Of a DNA stretch of 64,000 nt, positions 39,001-48,110 are shown piece by piece (within the stretch, counting starts at the first letter, position 1; each line of letters begins with the position of its first letter). A model generated the notes under the pieces. The model ran no database searches. It saw only the letters and a list, made by a program, of their open reading frames with translations, and was not told the DNA's origin. The DNA comes from Undaria pinnatifida (taxonomy: Eukaryota; Sar; Phaeophyceae; Laminariales; Alariaceae): assembly GCA_012845835.1 (NCBI GenBank), contig JABAKD010000012.1, forward strand, positions 10,920,213 to 10,984,212. Reading direction: 5' to 3'. The position numbers and the translations under genes are program-made.

Positions 39001-41733
39001 ACGTGGTGCTGGGTTTAGGCGATGGTGCGGGTGGTGGGGAAGGAGGGGGCGTTGGGGGCGGGGAGGGGGTTGGGAATTGCAGCAGCGGCATGGACGGCGC
39101 TAAAAAGATAATGAGGTGATATCCAGTGCGTGGAAGTGTATATTACTCTGGCGGATTTCGATATTAGGTGGGGCGTTTGAGCAAGAGAGACCGGGGGAAA
39201 AAATGCATGAAACATATACCTGCAAATGCCTGTGGTATGCTCGAGAGCCACGTTGCTTCGTTGTCATATACATTTCCAAATATGGTTGCTATGAATTTCT
39301 GTCGGCCTTTGCTGTGTCTAGCGTGCAGCGAGGAATACTTCGTATCATCGATACGCTTGTCAAGTAATCAGTACCGAGAATGCTGCTGGTTGTGGTTAAC
39401 TAACTTGGAGGCGTTTTTATTAATTACGGGTTCTCTCGATGTTTACGCAATACGTGGCACACACTAGCGCCCTAACACCAGCGAACGGTGTGCCTACTGC
39501 TGTACCTTTGGAGGAACAGGAAATATCATAGAACCAACTGCAAGAAAGGCATATTTCCTACGATTTTGAAGCGTCGGTACAAGGTGTATTTTGAAGCGGT
39601 ACAAGGGTATTCGCCGGAAGGAAGTGAGAAGATAAAAACCTTATGTGAATATCGTATTTTGTTTTTTTTGTTTTTTTTGTTTTTTTGTTTTTTTTTATCC
39701 GCCTGGGGATCCGGGTAAAAAAAGCTCAAGCTCCATACACTTTCGTTTGTGTACCAGTTTTCGTCCATCTGCAGAACGCAGACTTATCGTACTTTGCATT
39801 CGATGTTAGAGCACAGAGCAATATCCTGCCATACCCGTAATTTATTGCTGTTGACGTCTTGTGTGTCCCCGCGCAATCCTCGTGGGGTTAACCCCTTTAG
39901 AGCCCCCAAATCCCTCCCTATACTAACTTCAAGTAAAATAGTCCCCAAAACGGGGTTCCAGTTGTAAAGGCGTCAAGAGACCGTCGACGATGAATGATAA
40001 AAACTACGTTCATCTTCTTTGCTATGATGGTACTTGTTAGCAGATACCAGGTAGGTGCTATATACGAACGCGTGTTCGGCATTTTTCACGTCGGGCGTTG
40101 TCCACAGGACGTCCAGCTGTTGTTGCGGAAGGGCCCCGTCCCCGCCCATAAAGGCGACGGGGCCTGTTGGTTGACACATTTTTGCAGTTTCATGTGTAGC
40201 TCAGGAATCACGAATAGTTTCCTTGCAAGCAGCCGAAAAAATGTTGCGCTTGCTTCCGTCTCCCACAATCGTATCGGCTAGAAAACAGCCTTTATTTCTC
40301 TTTCTAAAAATACACATACATGTGGTTCACTCATCATCCGTGGTTTTCTGTTGCAAAATCAGTTTTTGACGCATGCTACGATAGATGTGCACCACTTTTT
40401 TTTTGCTAATACTACCCCTCAATTTGGGAGCTTAAGACCTCTCTCCCCAACAAACTCATTTCTGAGAAAAATTTAACTGCTGCTATCGGATGAAAAGCCC
40501 CATGGCCTCGGTAGGCGACGAGAATCACGCAAAAAAATTATTTTGCCTATTTCCGACGATTTTGCCCAGGTTAAGGAGCCCCGTCATTCGGAAACCATTT
40601 CAGACGAAAAGTGCTATTGTTAATACCTCAATATTGGCACTCGTCTTTTTCACTTGCAAACCAGTAAGTACGGAAGGGGCGTATTTTAGACCCAGGAGTT
40701 TCAACAAGCCCGCGGTGGCATTTTTTTCTGCGTGGTGCGCCCGACCCCCGATGGGGTTTGTTCCTTTTCAACCATGCGAGACTACTGCTGTCGCTGTAAT
40801 TTTAAAGCACGCGGGGCTTTAAACATTCGAATTGTGCGAAGTGTTTCCTTGGACAAAACGACCTGAACCACTTTTTTTGGAGCCCCCCAACCCCTCCCTA
40901 TACTGATTCCAAGAAATTTTGTCCCCAAAAAACGGGTTTCCAGTTAGTTGTAAAAAAGGGGTTAACACGCCGGTCGGGTGAGATGCCCGGCAAAACGTAA
41001 TCAAACGGAGCCCCAGACGGTTTTCGAAAGCACGGAAAGAAGAAAAAATACTACGCACTGAAATAACCGCCCCCGACCATACGGTAAACATGTTTCGGCT
41101 TTCTGTCGAGCCATTACCGCAATTTTTCTAATAAATTATTCTAGCAATTATTCTAGCAATGTTCATTTTTTCAGCTGCCTGATGCACCGGCCGCTTGTTT
41201 TCAGAACATTGAATTCTGTCCGTCAAAGCATGTGCAGCACTTATATTCCGCCTCATTCCTTGCCAAAGGTTTTGTGGGAACAAACAAATATAAACCTCGT
41301 GCGCGCACAGGTTTCTATTCTCCTTTCCGCTTGATTTTTCTTCTTCCTGGGAATGTATGCAAGTGATCGGCGTTGAAGGTTCATACCTCACTGTGTCGGA
41401 TGGCAACAAAGAAGAAAAGTACTCGACGCGTATGAAAATACGTGGAAGTGTGGTGAGCTAAAGCTTTATTTTTCCCCATCCGCCGGAGGATAAAAAAAAA
41501 AAAAAAAAGTACTACTGCCTTGCCTTGCTTGCTTCGTCGGTGTTGCAGCTGCCGTCGTCGCCGTTGTCGTCCCTGAGGCCAGTAGTCTTGGTCACGTCGC
41601 TGTCCATGGCGGCATCTCCCCCGTCAGAAGAAGAGGCAAGGTTGGAGCTGCTCACCGGGTCGTCCCCGGACACCGCGCATAGCTGGCAAAAGAGCAGGAA
41701 GAAGGCGACGGCCCATAGATAGAGCCGCGCCAT
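26730..41733 (-). CDS. Unrecognised multi-exon gene for a probable secreted protein (~900 aa)
   Basis: Proposed exons on the - strand: 41733-41524 (or ending 41656); 40163-40048; 36531-35938; 34815-34503; 33875-33604; 33168-32977; 32387-32133 (or 32088); 30713-30612; 29121-28819; 27813-27632; 27036-26730 (TGA at 26732-26730). From the second exon on, every junction is in phase and uses GT-AG, except one GC-AG. The exon 1 to 2 phase does not match, so a small exon or another donor is missing there. The product starts with a signal peptide, then acidic and aromatic-rich stretches; two copies of WF[YF]C...LVQ.DP (exons 4 and 9) suggest an internal duplication. It ends in a Thr-rich tail with no obvious membrane anchor. 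Probably extracellular or vesicular. I recognise no family. Confidence 0.7.
27632..27813 (-). CDS. Exon 10 of the unrecognised gene
   Basis: The acceptor is CTGCAG and the donor GTAACC; it ends in phase 2. It encodes VTVAGHFGRYASLSQHEQQP, GYGDDSDTLFGSGAQS and SPDRDAMPDGDSTQSSVFC. Sequence around its donor recurs in the 21.7-23.45 kb tandem array. Confidence 0.7.
28819..29121 (-). CDS. Exon 9: second WFFC...LVQMDP motif
   Basis: The acceptor is CAACAG and the donor GTCAGC; 101 codons, phase 0. It encodes EFLPKGVNPARYMATRQAGK, an Ala-rich helix, then TINWFFCAHTQSLVQMDPAV and ADWVEEEDMQ. The motif aligns with that of exon 4 (WF[YF]C, then LVQ.DPA), indicating an internal duplication. Confidence 0.75.
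30612..30713 (-). CDS. Exon 8, ending at a GC donor
   Basis: The acceptor is CCGACAG. It is 34 codons encoding TVAPAIRWLQSRLTEVLDHA then MSLVDNGSTKNVPK. No GT donor is in a workable place, but AAG|GCAAGG is a good GC-AG donor and keeps phase 0 into exon 9. Confidence 0.65.
32133..32387 (-). CDS. Exon 7 of the unrecognised gene
   Basis: The acceptor CGTCAG sits directly after a (CCCA)n tract (GGGT repeat on + at about 32394-32424) that serves as its pyrimidine tract. It encodes MDDCTPPDTLHGNDYYASSR, YLQKFPFGYAPVSVEENASY and DVLQRLIIHLMGRWTDAHE. Two in-phase donors are possible: GTGCGA after 32133 or GTGGGG after 32088. Confidence 0.7.
32392..32425 (+). repeat. (GGGT)n microsatellite
   Basis: About seven GGGT units directly upstream (- strand sense) of the exon 7 acceptor; it could form a G-quadruplex on the + strand. 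Confidence 0.85.
32977..33168 (-). CDS. Exon 6 of the unrecognised gene
   Basis: The acceptor is GCCGCAG and the donor GTGAGT; 64 codons, phase 0. It encodes VALEMRIATDMQHLLFGAGE, then EYYSFVPPDTANTKCDLLPD and QTPP. Confidence 0.75.
33604..33875 (-). CDS. Exon 5: acidic segment
   Basis: It enters in phase 1 (acceptor AAAGCAG) and leaves in phase 0 (donor GTAAGC). It encodes a Ser-rich start and DDDNGDDQDRTDSLLDALLA, then HYEHEHMQLTLYVSLAPPS and an acidic helix-prone end (EGFEAVLEGIFEHDENEERQ). Strongly negative charge overall. Confidence 0.75.
34503..34815 (-). CDS. Exon 4: first WFYC...LVQQDP motif
   Basis: The acceptor is CTGCAG and the donor GTAGGA; it ends in phase 1. It encodes EILPAWINPTAGQIERADQ, DSMPFRADWDSNATNPSSWD, several N-x-S/T sites, then GGGWFYCPYNRRLVQQDPAT. 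The motif is repeated in exon 9. The N-glycosylation sites fit a secretory-pathway protein. Confidence 0.75.
35938..36531 (-). CDS. Exon 3 (198 codons), largest exon of the unrecognised gene
   Basis: The acceptor is GTTCAG before 36531 and the donor GTGAGA after 35938. An in-frame stop lies upstream of the acceptor. The exon encodes LMGRTEFYDHDYGSNRVAIA near its start, an Asn/Asp-rich stretch, a Pro-rich segment (CPAPPLPPAFEPHWW), then a predicted helical region rich in Glu and Ala (MQDMLLAEAHRAVAAGEPF, then IDAFIAATERIELEETP). No family recognised. Confidence 0.75.
36845..39200. repeat. G-rich mosaic repeat cluster (family also at 50.15-51.15 kb)
   Basis: A ~330-bp module beginning ACACTCCAGCTGTGAGATCG and running through CGACTCCCCTTGCAACTACA, GACAAAATCTGACAGCTGTG and CTGATTTTGATCAA occurs at about 37155-37480, 38515-38850 and 50162-50610, with a partial copy at 38141. 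A second module with TAGGTCGCATAGATGTAGGG and GAATTGCAGCAGCGGCATGG occurs at about 37860-38080, 38965-39190 and 50923-51140. A third (GACGGTTTTGGAAAGAATGC) occurs near 37605, 37712, 50678 and 50788. Poly-G runs separate modules. It sits in the intron between exons 2 and 3 of the - strand gene. Confidence 0.85.
39889..39975. repeat. Dispersed ~85-bp repeat (copies also at 3325-3410 and 40880-40970)
   Basis: All three copies share AGCCCCCAAnnCCTCCCTATA, CTAACTTCAAGTAAAAT or a variant, and ACGGGGTT, then (C/G)CAGTTGTAA. Copies at 39.9 and 40.9 kb are closest; the 3.3-kb copy is diverged. Confidence 0.7.
40048..40163 (-). CDS. Exon 2 of the unrecognised secreted-protein gene
   Basis: The acceptor is CCAACAG (ending 40164) and the donor GTATCT. 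It encodes PVAFMGGDGALPQQQLDVLW then TTPDVKNAEHAFVYSTYL in a frame that enters in phase 1 and leaves in phase 0 into LMGRTEFYDHDYG of exon 3. Codon content is clearly unlike the surrounding intron. Confidence 0.65.
40370..40640. repeat. Dispersed repeat, copy 1 (copy 2 at 54280-54515)
   Basis: Shared blocks in order: GCTACGATAGATGTGC, TTAAGACCTCTCTC, CCCATGGCCT, GGCGACGAGAATCA, CCTATTTCCGACGATTTTG, GTTAAGGAGCCCCGTCA and CAGACGAAA. The two copies lie about 13.9 kb apart in the same orientation. Confidence 0.8.
41524..41733 (-). CDS. Exon 1: signal peptide and acidic region
   Basis: ATG at 41733 encodes MARLYLWAVAFFLLFCQLCA then VSGDDP. This is a classic signal peptide: one basic residue, a hydrophobic core of about 15, and small residues before the likely cleavage site near VSG. 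The frame then becomes Ser/Asp-rich and stops at 41512. Either it is spliced at GTGAGC (after 41656, phase 0), or at GCAAGG (after 41524, phase 0), or it is a complete 73-residue secreted peptide. The GCAAGG context recurs at exon 8. Confidence 0.65.
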
Positions 41734-41781
41734 TCCTCTGGACCAGCATGCATGGGGAGGCGGACGGGGGGGGCGGACGAT

Positions 41782-41863
41782 AGTTGTTGTTGTTGTTGTT
41801 GTTGTTGTTGCTGTTGTTGTTGTTGTTGTCGTTGTCGTTGTTGTTGTTGTTGTTGTTGTTGTG

Positions 41864-41894
<31 letters not shown>

Positions 41895-41912
41895 GTGTTG
41901 TTGTTGTTGTTC
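41782..41912 (+). repeat. (GTT)n microsatellite upstream of the exon 1 start codon
   Basis: About 130 bp of GTT with rare CTG, GTC and GAT interruptions. Read on the - strand it is (CAA)n lying 50-180 bp upstream of the ATG at 41733, so it is probably 5' UTR or promoter sequence of the - strand gene. Confidence 0.9.
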
Positions 41913-42319
41913 TCGCATGTACTCATCGCCGGAATCTAGTTCTTTGTTACAACCCGGGCTCGATGGTAGCCCACGTCAGCTAGACAGTAGAGGACCGAGG
42001 TCGCCAAGCGACCGACGGGGCTAAGGTTTGCCTCGACTAGCCGGCGAAGCTCACATTTCAGAGGTACAATACAACGTTCAGATCATCAGCAGAACTCTCA
42101 AGTTCAAAGTGTGTATTTCACCAGGAAACGTCGCGCAATACTGGCCTGCATTCATGCGAACAGTCGTCCGCGTTGCTGCGTATCCTAGTGCGATTTTGAT
42201 GCGCACTGCTGTGTTATTTTGCGCGATATTTTTTTTCTCCAGAACATTAGAAAAGCACCTAACCGTTCTCCTCACGTCGTGTCTGCGTGTCCGACACAAT
42301 GTTTCAAGGTTGTGTTCTG

Positions 42320-42745
42320 TAGGGTTTGTGTATTCCAGGTAGAGTATTTTGTAGCACACGGAAGTGTCGAGTACGGGAGGGTATGAGCTTCTTACATAAC
42401 TCACAGACGTTTCGGGTATGGTATGCTTTTACAGAAAACAAAGAGATTTACGGTACGGGTATAAGTTGTTGTACCCGTACCCCGGCTAAGGGTACGAATT
42501 TTTGCATAACCCACAAAAGTTTGGGGTACGGGTATGAACGTCCTACAGAACTCACACAAATTTCGGGTACGGTATTTTTCTCTTACAGAACCCACACGAG
42601 TTTAGATAATGATACTTTTCTGTTACATAATCGTGTACGGTATTTTTCTCTTACAGAACACACAAGTGTAAGGTATGACATTTTTTCACAACTCACAGAA
42701 GTTTAGGGTACGGTACATCATGTGATACTGTTAAGATACGGCCTC
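42320..42745 (+). repeat. ~40-60-bp minisatellite (CACAGAAGTTTGGGGTACGG-like)
   Basis: At least eight degenerate copies of ACAGAACTCACA(C/G)AAGTTT followed by GGGTACGGTAT. A related short block is seen at about 49995-50130. Confidence 0.8.
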
Positions 42746-43189
42746 GAAAGGCCTGTAGGTATCCGAATTTGAGATCATTTGGATGGGTTTCGTATGATAA
42801 GGTTGGCGGTTTATATTCGGGGAAGTTAGGAATTAGATCGGAGGCACGCGCCTCCGATCTCGGAAGCTATCCCGGGCTCTGGTGGAAACGAATAAAGCTA
42901 CATCTCTACGAAGGAACGAAAGTGAGTACTCCGAGGACCTGCTCAATTGGCAGACCTGCAGGGGGCACTCTGTGTCCCCCACCTTTTAATTTAACAAGTG
43001 GCGTCGTCGAGCTTGATGTGCTATTGTGGCAGCGTTCTTCCGGTTTCTCCGATTTTTTTTTCGTAGCGATTTTGCTTTTGCTTTCCATCGAGCCCACAAC
43101 CCCTGTTCCTTCTCGGGTGGCTTCTCAATGGAGGGAGCGCCCTTCCTCCTACAACGGCGACCACAACAGCAGTGAGATGGCAGGGGCCC

Positions 43190-43395
43190 CTCCTGTTGGT
43201 CGCCGCGCACGTACCACACGGACGACACCTTCCAAGTACGTGCGGACGACTCTGCTCTGCGGAGCACACTCCTCGTCTCGAATTTTGGTCCCTCCTGTTG
43301 GTTGCTGGGCACGCACCACACAGAGGACACTTTCCGAGTACAGGCGGACGACACTGCTCTTCGGAGCACACCCCTCGTCCCGGCCTTTGGCCGCA
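43190..43395 (+). repeat. 102-bp tandem duplication within an open frame
   Basis: CTCCTGTTGGTCGCCGCGCA (43190) and CTCCTGTTGGTTGCTGGGCA (43292) start two copies 102 bp apart, a multiple of three, so the + frame 42769-43629 (286 codons) stays open with a 34-residue repeat. That frame also holds one hydrophobic stretch (FSDFFFVAILLLLSI) but no family match. I do not claim it as a gene. Confidence 0.7.
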
Positions 43396-44704
43396 TCAGT
43401 TCACCGTCAGCTGGTCATAGACCATTCAGCAGTGGAACTGCCCGAGCCCCACCCATCAGACTTGTTTGCTCCGCGCTCTGCCAGCATGTTGCACAGCACA
43501 TATCCGCGAGTTGCCAGCACAAGCCCCAAGATCGGCCATCGACTCGTACTTTTTTTTCGCGCTTTGGGGCTCGGAGGCATATGCACGACATGCCACGGAC
43601 AAGCATACTGGAATCAACCCTTCGAATGACATTCGAAGGGGACTTCGCTCGCTGAGAGAGCCCATCGCCCAGCACATCCTTGCTGTCGGTGCCAGACCGT
43701 CCTTCGCGGGACCCCTTGGACTACGGGCACCGTGCTCTAGGAGCTCATGTCGGGGCTCCTTCTTTGTGATCTACCTGGGAAGAAACAGGCGGTGCTCGTG
43801 GAATGTTTGGATTTTTTCGTTTGGCGAATTTTCCAGTACACGCGTTATCGTATGGGTTTCAGTACGTACGTCGATCATTCTTGTGCGTCGAACAAGCAGC
43901 TGCCCTTGTGCCCCCTTTCTGCCGAAATTAGTACAAGCTACGAATTTGGCACCTCGGACCCCTCTCCGATCTTTCTCGATCAACAGCGTTCCACTACTGC
44001 TGTCCGTCGCGTAGCTTCAACCACCATCATTTTTGCAGAGGTGACAACTACAGTGCAGCACAATGGGCTCGCTGTCAATGCCTGCCATATACCGCCCGAT
44101 TCTCTGCTGTAGAAGCCACTGTACAGCAGCCAAGCCGCCTACTTTGCTCCTGCTCATACACCACATAGCTCGACCCTTCACTGCCCCAGCGTCCACAGTT
44201 ACAGCACCGCAGCTCTGACACCCCCCACTGCTGTGCGAGTGCTCCTTGCAAGTTCGATTCGAGAGGCTTTTTTTTTTCGTCCTGGCCCCTCCGCGACTAG
44301 AACTTGAACCTAGTGAACGCTGAAACTCTGTGCTGGCTTTTTGGGCAAAGGCTTTTGGTGTGTGCGATGCCCTATATTCTCCCATTCATGGGTACGCGGG
44401 GACTATAATACCACTTTCTGTGTATGCACAGCTGTGACCGTGCGGCACTCCGCACTGCTGTCAACGTAACTGTCCCTTTATCGGTGGGAGTGGGTACGGA
44501 TTTTTTTTTCAGCTGTACGGGCGTTAGGCCGTCTTCCTGCCCGTACATGTGCTGCCCTTCACGATATTGCTAGGGTCTACGCTGGAATTTTTTTTTTCCT
44601 CTTCTCTGCACATGTTCGGACAGCTACTGCCCGTTACAGAGCGCTTACTACACAGCTCGCGGAGATACTGCGCTTCACAGTTTTTACTAGTGCAGTGGAG
44701 AACA

Positions 44705-45560
44705 GCCCGTTTTGGTGCGATGAGTGTCAGCTTGTTGGGCGATCTTTCACTGTGCTTCCACCCCTACACTACACCTAGGGTAAATGCTGCCTGTTTTGGT
44801 GCGACGAGTGTCAGCGTGTTGGGCGATCTTACACTGTGCTTCCACCCCTACACTACACCTAGGGTAAATGCTGCCCGTTTTGGTGCGATGAGTGTCAGCG
44901 TGTTGGGCGATCTTACACTGTGCTTCCACCCCTACACTACACCTAGGGTAAATGCTGCCCGTTTTGGTGCGATGAGTGTCAGCGTGTTGGGCGATCTTAC
45001 ACTGTGCTTCCACCCCTACACTACACCTAGGGTAAATGCTGCCTGTTTTGGTGCGACGAGTGTCAGCGTGTTGGGTGATCTTACACTGTGCTTCCACCCC
45101 TACACTACACCTAGGGTAAATGCTGCCTGTTTTGGTGCGATGAGTGTCAGCGTGTTGGGCGATCTTACACTGTGCTCCACCCCTACTCTACACCTAGGTT
45201 AAATGCTGCCCGTTTTGGTGCGATGAGTGTCAGCGTGTTGGGCGATCTTACACTGTGCTTCCACCCCTACACTACACCTAGGGTAAATGCTGCCTGTTTT
45301 GGTGCGACGAGTGTCAGCGTGTTGGGTGACCTTTCACTGTGCTTCCACCCCTACACTACACCTAGGGTAAATGCTGCCCGTTTTGGTGCGCTGAGTGTCA
45401 GCGTGTTGGGCGATCTTACACTGTGCTCCACCCCTACACTACACCTAGGGTAAATGCTGCCTGTTTTGGTGCGATGAGCGACGGCGTGTTGGGCGAACCT
45501 TTATTGTGATAACCCCTACACTACACCTAGGGTAAATGCTGCCTGTTTTGGTCCGATGAG
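44705..45560 (+). repeat. 84-bp tandem satellite, about 10 copies
   Basis: TTTGGTGCGATGAGTGTCAG recurs at 44711, 44795, 44879, 44963, 45047 and 45131, then with small indels to about 45549; each unit ends CACCTAGGGTAAATGCTGCC. Because 84 is divisible by three, frames stay open on both strands (28-residue periods). Between 45560 and 45960 more diverged relatives of the unit continue. Confidence 0.95.
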
Positions 45561-46005
45561 CGTGGGCGTTTTGGGCGACGCTTTCCTGTGCTACCTCCCC
45601 CCGCCTAGGTTGAATGATACCTGTCTAAATGTGATGGCTGCAGACGTACCCTTACTGTGTTGCACCCCCTGCACTGCGGTTAGGGTCAGTGCTGCCCAGT
45701 TTTGGCTCCTTGTACTGCGGTTCGTGCGGGCGTTACCCATATACCCTACGGTCAGACTGGGCGCTGCTCTTATGTTGCGGTTATGATGATTGGTACCTTG
45801 TTACTGCTGTACTCCTCTTATACGGCTAGTTGACGTGGCTGCTACCATCACTAAGGCTGGACGGAGTCAAGGCCCATATTTGCTGTTTGCTGAAATACCG
45901 CTACTTGGAGCAGGAACACCACAACGATTTATCTGTCTCCATAGCTTCTTCACGCGTCGTTCCTACCCCCCCCCCCCCCCCCCCCCTTCACTACACCTAG
46001 GCACC

Positions 46006-48110
46006 ATGTCCACCAGTGACGATGGGGGCTACTCGGGGCTGGCTGAGGTCTTCCACGCACCCCAACCTGGATGCCCACGAGACAGGGAGAGCTCGCTCGA
46101 GATGCCGCGACTCGAGACGGGGGGAACCACCGGTGGCGGGTTCCGGTGACGAGACAGAAGACGGAGCACCATACCTCCACCCGTTCCCACCAACCAAGCG
46201 GGTCGATTCGCTGGTTCGCGCTGAGAAGGAGACGGACCAACCCCCACCGGACTCGGGGGCGTCTCGACGCCAGCTCTCGCCAGCCCCGGGGGAGCGCTAC
46301 CAGCTGCCCCCCCCCGCGCTCGACAGGGCACCACCGCCGCCACCTGGGCTCTCCGCGCTCGACAGAGCGCCACCCCCAGAGCTCCCGGGACCGGGGCACC
46401 CATGCCGCCCCCTTGGTCTTGGCATACGCGGCGGCGCGGGCCCAGCGGGCGCTCGACGACGTCAACCAGACGATAGCACGCCGACGTCGGTTTGACGAAG
46501 ATATCGAGCAGGCGAAGACCGCTGCGCGGGAGTCGTCCCTGGTTGCGAAGAGGGCGCAACAAGCCCTCGCTCAATCAGTTGCGTCGTCTGCGGCGGGAGC
46601 TAACGCGGCCCCCTTGCCTTCGTCGCGCCCGCAGGGTGTCGCATCCCAGCGACCACGACCCGGGAACGACGCCTTCTTCAAGGGCATCGTCGCGTGCATG
46701 GCGTCTGCACCGCGGGTAGACTTCTCCTCAGCGTTGGCGACCCGCGGTGGTGGAAACGGCCTGCGCCCTCCTCCCGTCAGAGAGGCCGGCGTCGCGGCAA
46801 GCGGACGTCCTCAATGGAAGCGGCCTTGGCTCGCGTGGATTGTACGCCCTATGCTAGACAGACGAGAGCCGCCCCGACCCTTGCCCTCGTCAAGGCCCTG
46901 CTGATAGCCCACGACGAGGACCCCGACCCTGTCTTTTGGCCGGACCCCGGAGAAAGAGTTTGCAGAACGAAACCGGGGAAAATGTCGCGACAGTCGCGAC
47001 CGCGGGGACCGCAACCGTGGGGGTGGCAGCAAAAATGGTGGGGGTGGCGACCACCACCGCCGCCGCGGGGGTGACAGCGCATCGGGTGCTGGTGTGCCTG
47101 AGGGCGCCGCCGAGGGGGCAATTTCGGTCCAACAACCGGGGCAGTTGGCCGCAGCTCTGGCAGAGGAATGGCGCGAGAGGACGTTCAGCGTGGGACAGCT
47201 CGTCAACCTCCTCCCGCTCGTCTTGGTCCTCGAGCACGGACCACACCGAGGTGGTCGTGGTAGCAGGCAAAAAGTGTCAAAAACCATGGCAGGAGGAGCA
47301 TCTGGGCCTGAGGCTTTCACCCTCCTGTTGCGTCTGCTGATCACGCACTTCGACGGGGTTGGTACGGAGGAGGGCTACACTACGTTGCATACTTTTGGAA
47401 TGTGTAACGGCATGCCTTTTTCTGATTTCAGTCGGGAGTTTCGCGTACTCATGCCGACCGCTACGGGGAGTGAGCGTGTTTTGTCTCCGGGGACGGATGT
47501 GGTGTTGGAGGTGGTTCGGGTGGCGGCGAATGAGCAATTTCCGGCTCTCCTGCCTGCGTTGTACCCTGGTTCGAAGGCAACAAACCCGCGACCGTACATC
47601 TCGTTGGATGCTATGTGGCGGTCTTTTAGTGACTAAGAAGACACCTGCCGTCAACGGCGAAACATTTTTTCTCTCCCTGTTTCTTCGACGGGAGCGCGGT
47701 CATGCGCCCTGTCGGGGCCCCGGCCCGCCGATCATGGGCGCGGCCAGGGCCGAGTGCCGTCCCAGTCGCTTTCGTGGCAGACGGGATCGAGCCATCATTC
47801 AACTGTCATGCCCATCGATGATTCATCTGACCCTTGGCTTGACCACACATCGAACTGCTGGCCACTAGCAGAGCATCATTATGCAGAAGGTTTCGCCGTT
47901 AAGGCCTCGTTTAAGACAGTCGACCCTCCCCTTTGGAGCGGCCTCCTTTCACCTCGCGCTGATGCCCTCCGAGAAAACCGAGGGCTTTGCCTCAACTGCC
48001 ACGAAGACAACCATTCCTTCAAGCATTGTAGGCATCCTTATATTACTGCGAGTGGCTGCTTGAACCCTGAACTAGGCCAACTTGGCGACGATGACGCACA
48101 CCGACGTTGA
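46006..48110 (+). pseudogene. Retrotransposon gag-like region with CCHC zinc knuckle (frameshifted)
   Basis: Coding-like sequence moves between frames: an Ala/Arg-rich coiled-coil-like stretch near 46430-46620 (ARAQRALDDVNQTIARRRRF); a gag-like domain at 47280-47636 (FTLLLRLLITHFDG, GMPFSDFSREFRVLMPTATG, VLEVVRVAANEQFPALLPAL); and near 47980-48030 the knuckle CLNCHEDNHSFKHC, a perfect CX2CX4HX4C. No protease, reverse transcriptase or integrase is visible before the LTR-like repeat at 49524. This fits a gag-only (TR-GAG-like) non-autonomous LTR element that is now broken. The zinc knuckle would bind genomic RNA. Confidence 0.65.

Noticed and set aside
42769-43629. 286-residue + frame with one hydrophobic segment
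   Set aside because: It runs through a 102-bp tandem repeat, other frames are also open, and no family or start context supports it.
46029-46574. Long - strand frames opposite the gag region
   Set aside because: GC-rich shadow frames of the gag-like sequence on the + strand.
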